A stretch of 10,984 nucleotides of DNA from Elusimicrobiota bacterium (GTDB taxonomy: Bacteria > Elusimicrobiota > Elusimicrobia > O2-12-FULL-59-9): contig JACQRQ010000059.1 in NCBI GenBank assembly GCA_016206405.1, forward strand, positions 1-10,984, written 5' to 3'. This document shows, piece after piece, positions 1-6,446 of the stretch. The notes under the pieces were generated by a model. It saw only the letters and a program-made list of their open reading frames with translations, was not told where the DNA came from and made no database searches. How positions within the stretch are numbered: the first letter of the stretch is position 1; the number at the start of each line of letters is the position of its first letter. The position numbers and the translations under genes are program-made.

Positions 1-65
1 CCTTTGGGGGGATTGAGGTCGGCCAAGCACACGGTTCGCGCTGGATGCGGATCACAGTCCTTCAT
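1..65 (-). CDS. mazF: MazF/PemK-type toxin, N-terminal fragment (cut by window edge)
   Basis: Only the first 21 codons lie in the window, so the gene is partial. Reading from the ATG at 65, the peptide is MKDCDPHPARTVCLADLNPP followed by Lys. The R-x-V-x-L-A-D-L-N-P-P-K block matches the first strand and loop of MazF/PemK-type endoribonucleases, where (W/L)-x-(A/D)-L-(N/D)-P-x-x-G is the family hallmark. The start codon lies inside the last codons of the upstream antitoxin gene (14-nt overlap, different frame), the usual translational coupling of toxin-antitoxin pairs. MazF proteins of this fold generally cleave mRNA at short sequence motifs; specificity cannot be predicted from this fragment. 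The call rests on one short motif plus gene context. Whether the gene is intact beyond the window is unknown. Confidence 0.7.
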   Translation of the reverse strand, partial: MKDCDPHPARTVCLADLNPPK

Positions 66-288
66 CCTGAAACGTCTCGAATTCGTGGAGGACGGCCAAT
101 GATTCCTGCCTGACCTGCTCCGACTCGCGGCGCAGTTCTTTAGCCAGGAGGCGCCTTTCGTAGAGATGGTTGAAGAAGCGCAGGGCCCTATTGATGTAGG
201 CGTTGCGGCTGACTCCGACCGTTTGCGCCGAATGGTCCACCTTACGCAACTCCCTTTCGTTGATCTTAAGCGAAATAGACCTGGTCAT
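52..288 (-). CDS. Ribbon-helix-helix (CopG/MetJ-type) antitoxin
   Basis: This 78-residue protein has the antitoxin layout. The N-terminus (residues 1-9, alternating polar and hydrophobic, RSISLKI) can form the DNA-binding beta strand. Two helices follow (about 11-22 and 27-42) with the turn V-G-V-S-R-N-A-Y-I-N-R-A-L typical of ribbon-helix-helix repressors. The highly charged C-terminal helix (about 43-78, many Arg/Glu) would wrap the toxin. A Shine-Dalgarno AAGGTGA sits about 5 nt before the ATG. The gene overlaps the MazF-like toxin start by 14 nt. By analogy with known RHH-MazF modules it should neutralise the toxin and repress its own promoter as a dimer on the repeated operator at 289-310. 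The family is clear; the exact subfamily is not. Confidence 0.85.
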   Translation of the reverse strand: MTRSISLKINERELRKVDHSAQTVGVSRNAYINRALRFFNHLYERRLLAKELRRESEQVRQESLAVLHEFETFQDEGL

Positions 289-341
289 GGTATCACCTTA
301 GGTAACACCTAAAACATATCACGCCGCGGCTTTGCCGTCAA
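289..341 (-). promoter_or_regulatory. Promoter and direct-repeat operator of the toxin-antitoxin genes
   Basis: On the minus strand a -35 TTGACG (341-336) and a -10 TATGTT (318-313) are separated by exactly 17 bp. Predicted transcription starts near 306, giving an 18-nt leader. Two 10-bp direct repeats, GGTATCACCT (289-298) and GGTAACACCT (301-310, plus-strand reading), differ at one base and have a 12-bp period. Each half has a partly palindromic AGGTG-n-TACC character. Their position over the transcription start and the Shine-Dalgarno is where an autorepressing RHH protein would bind. Binding is inferred; the repeats and promoter hexamers are seen. Confidence 0.65.
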
Positions 342-382
342 GCGCTGGAGGGAGCCGGCATTTCCCCCGGCGTTTTAGCCGA

Positions 383-415
383 TAAAAAAGGCCCGCGCCT
401 TGCGGCGCGGGCCTT
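383..415 (-). terminator. Intrinsic terminator of the cold-shock gene
   Basis: A perfect 12-bp inverted repeat, with arms at 388-399 and 404-415 and a 4-nt loop, is followed on the minus strand by a run of six T (389-384). The core arms are GGCCCGCGCC and GGCGCGGGCC. It lies about 20 nt beyond the stop codon of the cold-shock gene and is a textbook rho-independent terminator in that orientation. Confidence 0.92.
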
Positions 416-435
416 CGATTCTTAGATGTTAGGGT

Positions 436-639
436 TTAGGCCAAGCTTCTGACGTTGGCCGCGCGAGGGCCCTTTTCAGACTGCTCTATTTCAAACTCCA
501 CCTGCTGGTTCTCCTGCAAAGACTTGAACCCTTCCGCCTTGATGGCGGAGTGATGGACGAAAACATCCTTCGAGCCGTCCTCGGGCGAGATGAACCCGAA
601 ACCCTTCTGATCATTGAACCATTTTACGGTGCCTTTCAT
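436..639 (-). CDS. csp: Cold-shock protein (CspA family)
   Basis: At 67 residues this is a full-length single cold-shock domain, a five-stranded OB fold that binds single-stranded RNA and DNA. RNP1 is K12-GFGFI and RNP2 is DVFVHHSAI (residues 25-33); the N-terminus MKGTVKWFN is canonical. Family members melt RNA secondary structure and help transcription antitermination and translation in the cold, in the cytoplasm. The start is fixed by the conserved N-terminus and by a Shine-Dalgarno AAAGGAAAG upstream of the ATG. The gene has its own promoter with a leader of about 108 nt, and a strong terminator follows, so it appears monocistronic. Whether this paralogue is cold-induced or constitutive cannot be read from the protein. 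Confidence 0.97.
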   Translation of the reverse strand: MKGTVKWFNDQKGFGFISPEDGSKDVFVHHSAIKAEGFKSLQENQQVEFEIEQSEKGPRAANVRSLA

Positions 640-762
640 TTTGTTCTTTCCTTTGACTGTGTGTAAGTATTTGATTTAGCTGCGACTGACAAACTAGAGG
701 AAGATGAATCTTCGAAAAGCCGGTAAATCGCTGGCATAAACTTACATCGCCATATTATACCA
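640..762 (-). promoter_or_regulatory. Cold-shock gene promoter (extended -10) and long 5' leader
   Basis: A perfect extended -10, TGG followed by TATAAT (762-754 on the minus strand), lacks a convincing -35. This is normal for extended -10 promoters. The predicted start near 747 gives a leader of about 108 nt. It is AT-richer than its surroundings and contains a GAAGA-TTCA-TCTTC hairpin (700-713). Long leaders that refold with temperature are established for cspA-type mRNAs in Escherichia coli; the same role here is an inference from length and position. Confidence 0.6.
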
Positions 763-777
763 TTTTTTGGGCAGTTT

Positions 778-1242
778 TTACGCGGAAAAAGGAGCGGCCG
801 GATCGGGGATTGAATAGCGGACTTCGATGCCGCACTGCAGCGAGTAGCCGCAAGGCGCCGGGCTGCCGAAACTTTCCGCTTTGCAGGGCATATTAACCTC
901 GGCCGAGGGCTCGTGGGCCGCGATGCGTGTTTGAACCATCTCCGTCAGGTCGAAATTCCCGACGCCGCAGGAGCCGGGGCAAGCGCAGGAGAAATCGACC
1001 TCGTCCGCAGGGCCGTAATCCCGCGTCTGCTCGCTGACGACCTCCTGCCGCTGGCTGAGAAAGCGCAGTTTGAGGGTCAAACGCGAAACGCCGGGATAAA
1101 TTTCTCCCAATGGACTGCCGCCTTGGGCTTCGCGTCCCCGGCGAAGGACTTTTTGCTCGTTCTTGTTGACGGCGGCATGACGGCGCCTCTTATATCTCAT
1201 GGGATGTTGCGCCCCGCCGGAAAGGATCGGCGGTCGTTTCAT
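778..1242 (-). CDS. Cys-rich protein of unknown function
   Basis: I do not recognise a named family. The 154-residue reading has a basic, low-complexity N-terminus (about 1-40, rich in Arg/Lys). A beta-rich stretch follows (52-74, RLTLKLRF then a Gln/Glu-rich segment), and then a Cys-rich C-terminal half. The cysteines are 86, 88, 92 (pattern C-A-C-P-G-S-C-G), 120, 131 and 137. Six cysteines in three pairs suggest a zinc-ribbon-like or other metal site; no signal peptide is visible. The start is uncertain: the ATG at 1242 has no Shine-Dalgarno sequence, and a second in-frame ATG at 1200 would give 140 residues. It follows the ABC-F gene by 63 nt on the same strand. A possible -10 TACAAT lies directly over the first start codon, which would favour the shorter form. 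The competing plus-strand reading through this region looks like a shadow. Confidence 0.6.
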   Translation of the reverse strand: MKRPPILSGGAQHPMRYKRRRHAAVNKNEQKVLRRGREAQGGSPLGEIYPGVSRLTLKLRFLSQRQEVVSEQTRDYGPADEVDFSCACPGSCGVGNFDLTEMVQTRIAAHEPSAEVNMPCKAESFGSPAPCGYSLQCGIEVRYSIPDPAAPFSA

Positions 1243-1288
1243 TGTAGCAAATCAACGGCCGGACCGATACGACCTTCTCCAGGCGTCG

Positions 1289-1304
1289 GCGCCGCAGGCG
1301 GCGC
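1289..1304 (-). terminator. GC hairpin just after the ABC-F stop codon
   Basis: A 6-bp inverted repeat (GCGCCG-CAGG-CGGCGC) lies two bases past the ABC-F stop codon. No T-run follows on the minus strand, so it is a weak candidate terminator or an mRNA 3'-end stabiliser. It may partly separate the ABC-F gene from the Cys-rich gene. Confidence 0.3.
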
Positions 1305-1305
1305 T

Positions 1306-3126
1306 TCAGCCGCCGGCAGCGCCCTGAGGGCTCTCGCTGGACGGGCCGCTCTCCAGGCGGGAGCGCTCCTGCTCATTGAGCCGCAACGCCTCCTGCAGTT
1401 TTTCCATCTCGCGGCCGATCGCCTGGACGCGGCCGTAGTCTCCGTAGATCTCGGGGTTGGAAAGAGCGCTTGAGAGATTTTCTAATTGCGCCGTGTCGGC
1501 GGCGATTTGCCGCCCCAATTGCTCCAGCCGGCGGAGCCGTTCCCGTTGGGCCGCGCGCTGCCGGCGGCGCTCCTTTTGATTTTCAGAGCTGGGCTCGCCG
1601 TTGAACGCGGCCGCGCGCGGCGGCGGAGGCATGTCCCGCTCCGATTGCGTTTGCTTGTGCCGCCGCTCAAAATAATCGTAATTTCCCGGATAAAGGATGA
1701 CCCTGCCTCCGTCCACATGGACGATGTGGTTGGCCAGAGCGTTGATGAAGTAGACATCGTGGCTGATGCAGCAAAGGGTCCCCTCGAAATCCCGGAGCGC
1801 GCCGACCAGCGCCTCCACGCTTTCCATATCGAGGTGGGTCGTGGGCTCGTCGAGCAAAAGCACGTTGGGCGGGTCTAAAAGCAGCTTGACCATCGCCAAG
1901 CGGCTTTTTTCCCCGCCGCTGAGCACCGAAACCGGCTTGAACACCGAATCTCCCGGAAACAGAAACGTTCCCAACACGGTGCGAACCAATTGCTCGGGGT
2001 TGCCGCGATTGGAGGCCAGAGCTTCTTGAAATACCGTCTTGCCCGGGTCGAGCTGGCCCGTGCGGTGCTGCGAGTAATAGCCCACCTGAACGTTGAGGCC
2101 CAAAATGCGCTCGCCCGCGTCCAAAGGGATCACCCCTGCCAACAACTTGAGCAGCGTGGATTTGCCGGCGCCGTTGTGACCCACGAAGGCCATCTTCCAA
2201 CCGCGCTCTATTTCGAAGTCAAGCCCCTGGTAGACCTTTATATCCCCGTAGGATTTATGCGCCTGCTTGAGCCGGATGGCCATGAGTCCGGTGCGTTGAG
2301 GCTGCGGAAAGCGGATCTTGACTTTCTTTGATTCCGGAGGCAATTCGACGCGTTCTAGCCGCTCCAAGCGCTTGATCATGCTTTGGGCGCGGCCCGCGGT
2401 GGAGGCGCGAGCGCGGTTTCGCGCGATGAATTCCTCCATCTTGGCGATCTCCTCCTGCTGCCGCTGGTAAGCCGATTCCAAACGCTCTTGTTCGGCCCTG
2501 GACTCGGCCGAATAAAACTCATAGTCGCCGTAATAAATTTTGAGCTTGTGGTTTTGCACGCTCACGATCGCCCCGCAGACGGCGTTCATAAAGGCCCGGT
2601 CATGAGAAATCAGAAATACCGCGCCCCTATATTCTTGAAGATATTTTTGAAACCACAAAAGCGCCTCCAAGTCCAGGTGGTTGGTGGGCTCGTCCAACAG
2701 CAATAAGTCGGGCTCATCGATGAGAAGGCGCGCCAGGGCGACGCGCATCCCCCAGCCGCCGCTCAAAGCGGAGGCCTTCCGGCCGAAGTCTTTAAGCTCA
2801 AATCCAAGCCCCATCAAAACGGCTTTCGCCTTGGCGGCGAGCCTGTCGTCCGGATCCGCGTGGCCGGAGAGCGCCTCCTCGAGAACCGAGCGGTCCGAAA
2901 CGGGGGCGTTTTCCTGCGGCAAATAGCCGGCTCTCACGCCGCGTTTTATCGAAATCTCCCCGCTGTCCGGCTCCTCCTCCCTGAGAAGCATTTTCATGAG
3001 CGTGGACTTGCCGGAGCCGTTGGGGCCGACCAGGGCGAAGCGGTCGTCCGCGTTGATTTGCAGCGAGGCGCCGTTCAAGAGCTCCTGGGCTCCAAACGAC
3101 TTGTGAATATTTTTCAGAGTTATCAT
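1306..3126 (-). CDS. ABC-F family ATPase (ribosome-associated translation factor)
   Basis: The protein has 606 residues with two complete ATP-binding cassettes and no membrane segments, which defines ABC-F. Cassette 1 has Walker A GPNGSGKST (34-42), signature LSGG (121-124) and Walker B LLLLDEPTNHLD (141-152). Cassette 2 has GHNGAGKST (316-324), LSGG (402-405) and VLLLDEPTTHLD (422-433). The charged helical linker between them (about 205-262) is the P-site tRNA interaction motif region. A charged, probably coiled-coil C-terminal extension (about 490-595) resembles that of Uup/YdiF-type members. ABC-F proteins act in the cytoplasm at the ribosomal E site, modulating translation or, in some groups, protecting against ribosome-targeting antibiotics. 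Assignment as a resistance protein is not supported here; a housekeeping role is as likely. The ATG at 3126 has no Shine-Dalgarno sequence and lies 4 nt from the predicted transcription start. The neighbouring ferritin-like gene is divergent. Confidence 0.95.
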   Translation of the reverse strand: MITLKNIHKSFGAQELLNGASLQINADDRFALVGPNGSGKSTLMKMLLREEEPDSGEISIKRGVRAGYLPQENAPVSDRSVLEEALSGHADPDDRLAAKAKAVLMGLGFELKDFGRKASALSGGWGMRVALARLLIDEPDLLLLDEPTNHLDLEALLWFQKYLQEYRGAVFLISHDRAFMNAVCGAIVSVQNHKLKIYYGDYEFYSAESRAEQERLESAYQRQQEEIAKMEEFIARNRARASTAGRAQSMIKRLERLERVELPPESKKVKIRFPQPQRTGLMAIRLKQAHKSYGDIKVYQGLDFEIERGWKMAFVGHNGAGKSTLLKLLAGVIPLDAGERILGLNVQVGYYSQHRTGQLDPGKTVFQEALASNRGNPEQLVRTVLGTFLFPGDSVFKPVSVLSGGEKSRLAMVKLLLDPPNVLLLDEPTTHLDMESVEALVGALRDFEGTLCCISHDVYFINALANHIVHVDGGRVILYPGNYDYFERRHKQTQSERDMPPPPRAAAFNGEPSSENQKERRRQRAAQRERLRRLEQLGRQIAADTAQLENLSSALSNPEIYGDYGRVQAIGREMEKLQEALRLNEQERSRLESGPSSESPQGAAGG

Positions 3127-3136
3127 GGGTCATAGA

Positions 3137-3165
3137 AGTATATCCCGGCCCGCTTAAATAATCAA
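3137..3165 (-). promoter_or_regulatory. Promoter of the ABC-F gene (near-leaderless)
   Basis: On the minus strand TTGATT (3165-3160) and TATACT (3142-3137) are separated by 17 bp. Transcription should begin near 3130, only about 4 nt before the ATG at 3126, and no Shine-Dalgarno sequence is available. It is back-to-back with the plus-strand promoter at 3171-3199. Confidence 0.7.
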
Positions 3166-3170
3166 GCCGC

Positions 3171-3199
3171 TTGCCAAAGGCGGCGTCAAATCTTATCAT
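3171..3199 (+). promoter_or_regulatory. Promoter of the ferritin-like/PHP gene pair
   Basis: TTGCCA (3171-3176) and TATCAT (3194-3199) each match the sigma70 consensus at five of six bases, with a 17-bp spacer. Predicted transcription starts near 3206, about 9 nt before the ATG at 3215. The region before that ATG has no Shine-Dalgarno sequence. Confidence 0.7.
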
Positions 3200-3214
3200 G
3201 CTTATGAAACGCCC

Positions 3215-3715
3215 ATGAAAATCCCTCCCGAAATCTGGTCCCCCTTTCGCGTGTGCCCCTCCGGGCTCCGGGCTCCCGCGCCAAGACCCATTGACACGCC
3301 CGAGGGCGTCGCGGACCGCTTAAGATCGGTCGCCTTCGCCGAGCTTCAAGCTCGGGAGGCCTTCCTTTGGGCCGCCGGGCGCTTCGCGGAGGCTCCTGAA
3401 AAGCTCCGCAAAGCTTGGCGGGCCTTGGCTAAAGCCGAAGACAGGCATTGCCGGTGGCTCTTGGACAGGCTCAGGGAACTCGGGTCCCCGGTCGAAGAAC
3501 GCCCGGTGTCCATCCATTTATGGCAGTCGCTGGTCCAGTGCGAGACCCCCAAGCGCTTTGCCTTCTACATGGCGGGCTCGGAGGAGAGGGGCCGTCAGGC
3601 GGGCGAGTTGTTTAGGCAAAAAATGGCGGCGGCGGACAGGCTCACGTCCGAAATATTCGGCCGCATCGCGCGGGAAGAAGTGGAACACATCAAGCTCGCT
3701 GCAAAATTTTTCTAG
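3215..3715 (+). CDS. Ferritin-like diiron protein (DUF455/MiaE-like)
   Basis: The 166-residue, mostly helical protein shows the four-helix diiron carboxylate pattern. Helix A has FAELQAREAF (Glu43, Glu48). Helix B has E75-D-R-H78 (ExxH). Helix C has S-E-E-R (Glu123/Glu124). Helix D has E155-V-E-H158 (second ExxH). The ELQAxE and LxKAExxH spacing resembles DUF455 proteins, related to the tRNA hydroxylase MiaE and to ferritins. It is shorter than typical DUF455 proteins. A small redox enzyme or iron/oxygen-handling protein in the cytoplasm is likely; its substrate is unknown. It has its own promoter and no Shine-Dalgarno sequence. The PHP gene starts 8 nt after its stop, so the two are probably co-transcribed. 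Confidence 0.75.
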   Translation: MKIPPEIWSPFRVCPSGLRAPAPRPIDTPEGVADRLRSVAFAELQAREAFLWAAGRFAEAPEKLRKAWRALAKAEDRHCRWLLDRLRELGSPVEERPVSIHLWQSLVQCETPKRFAFYMAGSEERGRQAGELFRQKMAAADRLTSEIFGRIAREEVEHIKLAAKFF

Positions 3716-3723
3716 ATTCGCGC

Positions 3724-4935
3724 ATGATGAAACAGAGCCGTCAAGACGCCGGACTCAAACGCCTGCCGATGAAATGGCCGCATTCTCCGGGCATCTGGGG
3801 CTTGATGGCTGGAATTTGGCTCGGGGGCGCCGCGTTGTGCGCGGCCGGTGAGCCCGCCCATATAGGCGCTTTCAAGGACTATAAAGGAAGCATCCACGTC
3901 CATAGCGCCCTTTCCCATGACAGCCCGGCCTCCATTTCCGAGCTCATTTCCGCGGCCAACCAGGCCGGTCTGGATTATGTCATGCTCACGGACCATATTC
4001 CGGTCCAGTCTTCTGGAAGAATTTTGGACGGCTTCGAAGGAAAAACCCTATTCATCGCCGGCTGCGAGCTGCTTAAGGGCGGCAAGTCGCCGCAGCTTTC
4101 CGACTCGCTTCTTCTGGTCGGCGTCCGCCCGGACGAGCTGCCCTCTCCCGCGCCAAGCCTCGCGCAAGCCGCGGATTTGGCGCACCGCAGCGGCGGTCTT
4201 GCTATCGCGGCTCACCCTTTGGGGTTTCAGAACTGGGAAGCGGAGATCGACGGCATGGAAATCTATGACTTGGCCGACGACCTTCTGCCCTCGGGCCTGG
4301 ATTGGACCTGGAAAGGACCGGATTATGCGTGGCGGGCCTTGAAGCTCCGCTTCCTTAACGCATCCAGCGAGGACGTCCTGCCGGCGTTGATCCGCCGGCC
4401 CACCGCTCACCTACAGCTTTGGGATCGTCAACTGCGAAAGAGGCGTATTTTCGGCATCGGCGCGCCCGACGCCCATCAAAACATGCAAATCCTGGGCCGC
4501 CAAGTGGATCCTTACACTGTGACGCTTCTGCTTCCGGCCGTGCACATCTTGGCGCAAGAACTCAGCAGGGAAGCGCTCATCGAGGCCCTGTCCCAGGGCC
4601 GGGCATATACCGGCTTCGACCTATTGGCGGACTCCACGGGATTTGAGTTCACCGCTTTTAGCGCGTCGCACGCGCGCCCAATCCCGCAAGGAAGCGAGAT
4701 CGCCATGAGCCCCGGCCTGAGATTAAGCGTTTGGGTTCCGGCCCCTCAGGGAGACCGGTTCCGGGTTTACTTGCTCCGCGACGGGGTCGTCCTCCAGACC
4801 TCCGGCAAAGCGCTCCTGGCGCATCCGCTTGAGCATCCGGGAATCTATCGGGTCGAAGTGATGCTGCAGCGCGGCGCCGATTGGAAGCCGTGGATTTACT
4901 CCAACCCCATTTACGTCCGCTCAAAAGTTCCCTAG
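3724..4935 (+). CDS. Exported PHP-domain metal-dependent phosphoesterase-like protein
   Basis: The 403-residue protein begins with an export signal: a basic n-region, a hydrophobic segment about 22-41 (GIWGLMAGIWLGGAAL) and a likely cleavage near residues 40-43. The Cys in ALCAAG does not fit a clean lipobox. The PHP metal ligands are in order: H58-V-H60, D90-H91 (VMLTDH), E115 (AGCE), H164 (AAHP) and D249-A-H251. PHP domains bind two or three metal ions and hydrolyse phosphoesters, as in histidinol phosphatase and polymerase proofreading. The C-terminal part (about 305-400) looks like a beta-sandwich accessory domain. The start may instead be Met16, which directly precedes a cleaner signal peptide. 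The gene follows the ferritin-like gene by 8 nt and has no Shine-Dalgarno sequence. The substrate is unknown; export suggests a periplasmic or extracytoplasmic role. Confidence 0.88.
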   Translation: MMKQSRQDAGLKRLPMKWPHSPGIWGLMAGIWLGGAALCAAGEPAHIGAFKDYKGSIHVHSALSHDSPASISELISAANQAGLDYVMLTDHIPVQSSGRILDGFEGKTLFIAGCELLKGGKSPQLSDSLLLVGVRPDELPSPAPSLAQAADLAHRSGGLAIAAHPLGFQNWEAEIDGMEIYDLADDLLPSGLDWTWKGPDYAWRALKLRFLNASSEDVLPALIRRPTAHLQLWDRQLRKRRIFGIGAPDAHQNMQILGRQVDPYTVTLLLPAVHILAQELSREALIEALSQGRAYTGFDLLADSTGFEFTAFSASHARPIPQGSEIAMSPGLRLSVWVPAPQGDRFRVYLLRDGVVLQTSGKALLAHPLEHPGIYRVEVMLQRGADWKPWIYSNPIYVRSKVP

Positions 4936-4942
4936 CCCAAAT

Positions 4943-5836
4943 TCACCAGTTGAGGTACCGCGCCGCGCCGGAGTAGTCTCCGGACTCGGCGAAATCATGC
5001 CTCAATTTTTCATACAAAAACGAGCGCTTGAATTGGTCGGAATGCACAAATTCATGCGTGAAAACGTTTTCCATCCTCCTGGAGACTTCGCCCACGGCCG
5101 CCGGTGAAGCGAGCGTCTTTCGAGAAACGAACACCGTATGCCAACTCTGCGTCCGGCCCCGCAGGCCGCCGTAGAGCCGCTTAACGCCAGCCATCCACGG
5201 TCCGCCGGCAAAAATCAAACGGTCGTTTGCATACATAAAATCGGCGGATTCCCGGGGACAGAAAGCGTTCCATAAAGGTCCCGCCGCCAAGCCGGCCATG
5301 CCGACGGAGGTCCAGAAAACGTCCCGCGCCAATCCTATGGCGGTTCGAAGCGGCTCCAGCCAAGCCCCGCGGTCCCCGCGCTTGATCGCCCTCGCCATGC
5401 GCGCCGGCGTCAAGACGCAGGCCTGGACGAGCTCGGAAGCGAGCGCCAAAGGAGCCATGACGATCCCAAAGAGACTGCCCAAAAGGCTTCTGAAATATCC
5501 GGGCCTTTCCACGATGCCGGCCGGTCCGATGCCCGAAGGGAGGTTCCCGCTGTCCGGCTGCGGAATCCGTTTGGGCCCCCAGGGGTTCGCAAGCCGGAGC
5601 TTGGACTTCGCCTTGGCCGCCTGCGGCCCAAAATCACCATAAACGATAAGGCCGCCGGAATTCCCGGCTTGCCCGGTTCTTCCGCCGTCAAAGGGGGCTG
5701 AGGCCAAAACGCATTCTTTCTCAGGCGACGAAGCCGCTGAAGCGGCCCAAACAACCGGAAAAATTTCCCCCGGCGCCGGCCCAAGGGCCAGCACGGACAT
5801 TAGAAGGCAAACGACTTTTCTGCGGATATAGGGCAC
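4943..5836 (-). CDS. Secreted HEXXH-containing protein, putative zinc metallopeptidase
   Basis: I chose the GTG at 5836 (297 residues). It places a good signal peptide at the N-terminus (basic PYIRRK, then VVCLLMSVLALG), has a G-rich Shine-Dalgarno-like stretch just upstream, and follows a TATTAT -10. A longer reading from a TTG at 5914 is less plausible. A Gly/Pro/Ala-rich middle (about 35-110) may be a linker. Hydrophobic segments lie around residues 115-145 and 165-190. Near the C-terminus T-H261-E-F-V-H265-S-D-Q is an HEXXH zinc motif, preceded by an Arg/Glu-rich helix. The third zinc ligand is not identified, so protease activity is a hypothesis. The protein ends about 32 residues after the motif. 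It is convergent with the PHP gene, with a 7-bp gap, and lies downstream of the response regulator on the same strand. I do not recognise the family. Confidence 0.6.
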   Translation of the reverse strand: MPYIRRKVVCLLMSVLALGPAPGEIFPVVWAASAASSPEKECVLASAPFDGGRTGQAGNSGGLIVYGDFGPQAAKAKSKLRLANPWGPKRIPQPDSGNLPSGIGPAGIVERPGYFRSLLGSLFGIVMAPLALASELVQACVLTPARMARAIKRGDRGAWLEPLRTAIGLARDVFWTSVGMAGLAAGPLWNAFCPRESADFMYANDRLIFAGGPWMAGVKRLYGGLRGRTQSWHTVFVSRKTLASPAAVGEVSRRMENVFTHEFVHSDQFKRSFLYEKLRHDFAESGDYSGAARYLNW

Positions 5837-5851
5837 TGAAATACCCCCCCC

Positions 5852-5857
5852 ATAATA
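5852..5857 (-). promoter_or_regulatory. Possible -10 element of the HEXXH gene
   Basis: TATTAT (5857-5852 on the minus strand) would start transcription near 5845, 9 nt before the GTG at 5836. No convincing -35 is seen at 16-18 bp upstream, so the call is weak. It helps support the GTG start. Confidence 0.4.
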
Positions 5858-5905
5858 GGCTTGCGCCCTCGGTGTTGGACCGCCAGGGCTATTAGGCCCG
5901 GCCGG

Positions 5906-5956
5906 AGGCCTCAAAGGGCCTAACCGCGACTGGGACCAAAGTCCCGGAATTCCGGG
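5906..5956 (-). other. Hairpin cluster between response regulator and HEXXH gene
   Basis: Three inverted repeats lie just past the response-regulator stop codon. They are CCCGGAATTCCGGG (perfect palindrome, 5943-5956), GGGAC-CAAA-GTCCC (5932-5945) and AGGCC-TCAAAG-GGCCT (5906-5921). The first two share bases 5943-5945 and cannot both form fully. No T-run follows, so they could be a non-canonical terminator, an mRNA 3' end or a protein-binding site. Confidence 0.45.
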
Positions 5957-5970
5957 TGAGTAAATTCAGG

Positions 5971-6399
5971 TTAAAGAAGACGGTTGGTGCCGTAGGGATT
6001 GGCGTCGGGCTTGGCTTTTTCGGTGGAGGAGGACTTTTTCAAGAGCGCGGCCACGCGCGCGGTCAAATCTTGAGAACTGCACGGCTTGGCCAAATAATCA
6101 TCGGCATTCACTTTTGCCAGCTTGGCCTGATCCAAGGATGTGGCCGTGAGCACGATCACCGGAATCTGAGACAACTTGGGGTCGCGCTTGATTTCAACGC
6201 ACACCTCCCAACCGCTCAAGAAAGGCAGCATGAGGTCCAGGATGATCAAGTCCGGTTTTTTCTCGCGGACGCTCGCCAAGGCTTTCTTGCCGTCTTCGGC
6301 CAAAACGACGTTGTAGCCGGCTCGTTCCAAGACGGACTTCAGCAAGTCGCGGATATCCTCTTCATCTTCCGCCACCAGGATGGTTTTTTGCCCGTCCAT
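5971..6399 (-). CDS. Receiver-only response regulator (CheY-like)
   Basis: From the ATG at 6399 the protein has 142 residues and consists of one receiver domain plus a Lys/Ser-rich tail (about 121-142) without an output domain. The acidic pocket is E11-D12-E13, the phosphoacceptor is D55 in IILDLMLP, the switch Thr is T85 (VLTAT) and the conserved Lys is K105 in LAKPC. Phosphorylation by a histidine kinase, not present here, would change its partner binding. An upstream in-frame ATG at 6444 is rejected because the promoter lies inside that extension. The predicted transcription start coincides with the A of the chosen ATG, so the mRNA should be leaderless. An insertion sequence ends just upstream. 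Its partner and pathway are unknown. Confidence 0.93.
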   Translation of the reverse strand: MDGQKTILVAEDEEDIRDLLKSVLERAGYNVVLAEDGKKALASVREKKPDLIILDLMLPFLSGWEVCVEIKRDPKLSQIPVIVLTATSLDQAKLAKVNADDYLAKPCSSQDLTARVAALLKKSSSTEKAKPDANPYGTNRLL

Positions 6400-6405
6400 A
6401 TCCAA

Positions 6406-6434
6406 AGTATAGCCCTTCGCTGTTGCATTATCAA
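6406..6434 (-). promoter_or_regulatory. Response-regulator promoter (leaderless)
   Basis: TTGATA (6434-6429) and TATACT (6411-6406) on the minus strand each match consensus at five of six bases, with a 17-bp spacer. Counting the last -10 base as -7 puts +1 at 6399, exactly the A of the ATG. The first recognisable insertion-sequence end repeat begins only 13 bp upstream of the -35. Confidence 0.75.
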
Positions 6435-6446
6435 GCGCCCGCATCG

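Noticed and set aside
913..1473. Plus-strand 186-codon reading frame
   Set aside because: It overlaps the Cys-rich gene and the end of the ABC-F gene on the other strand and has Ala/Gly/Arg-rich shadow composition. No Shine-Dalgarno or promoter was found.
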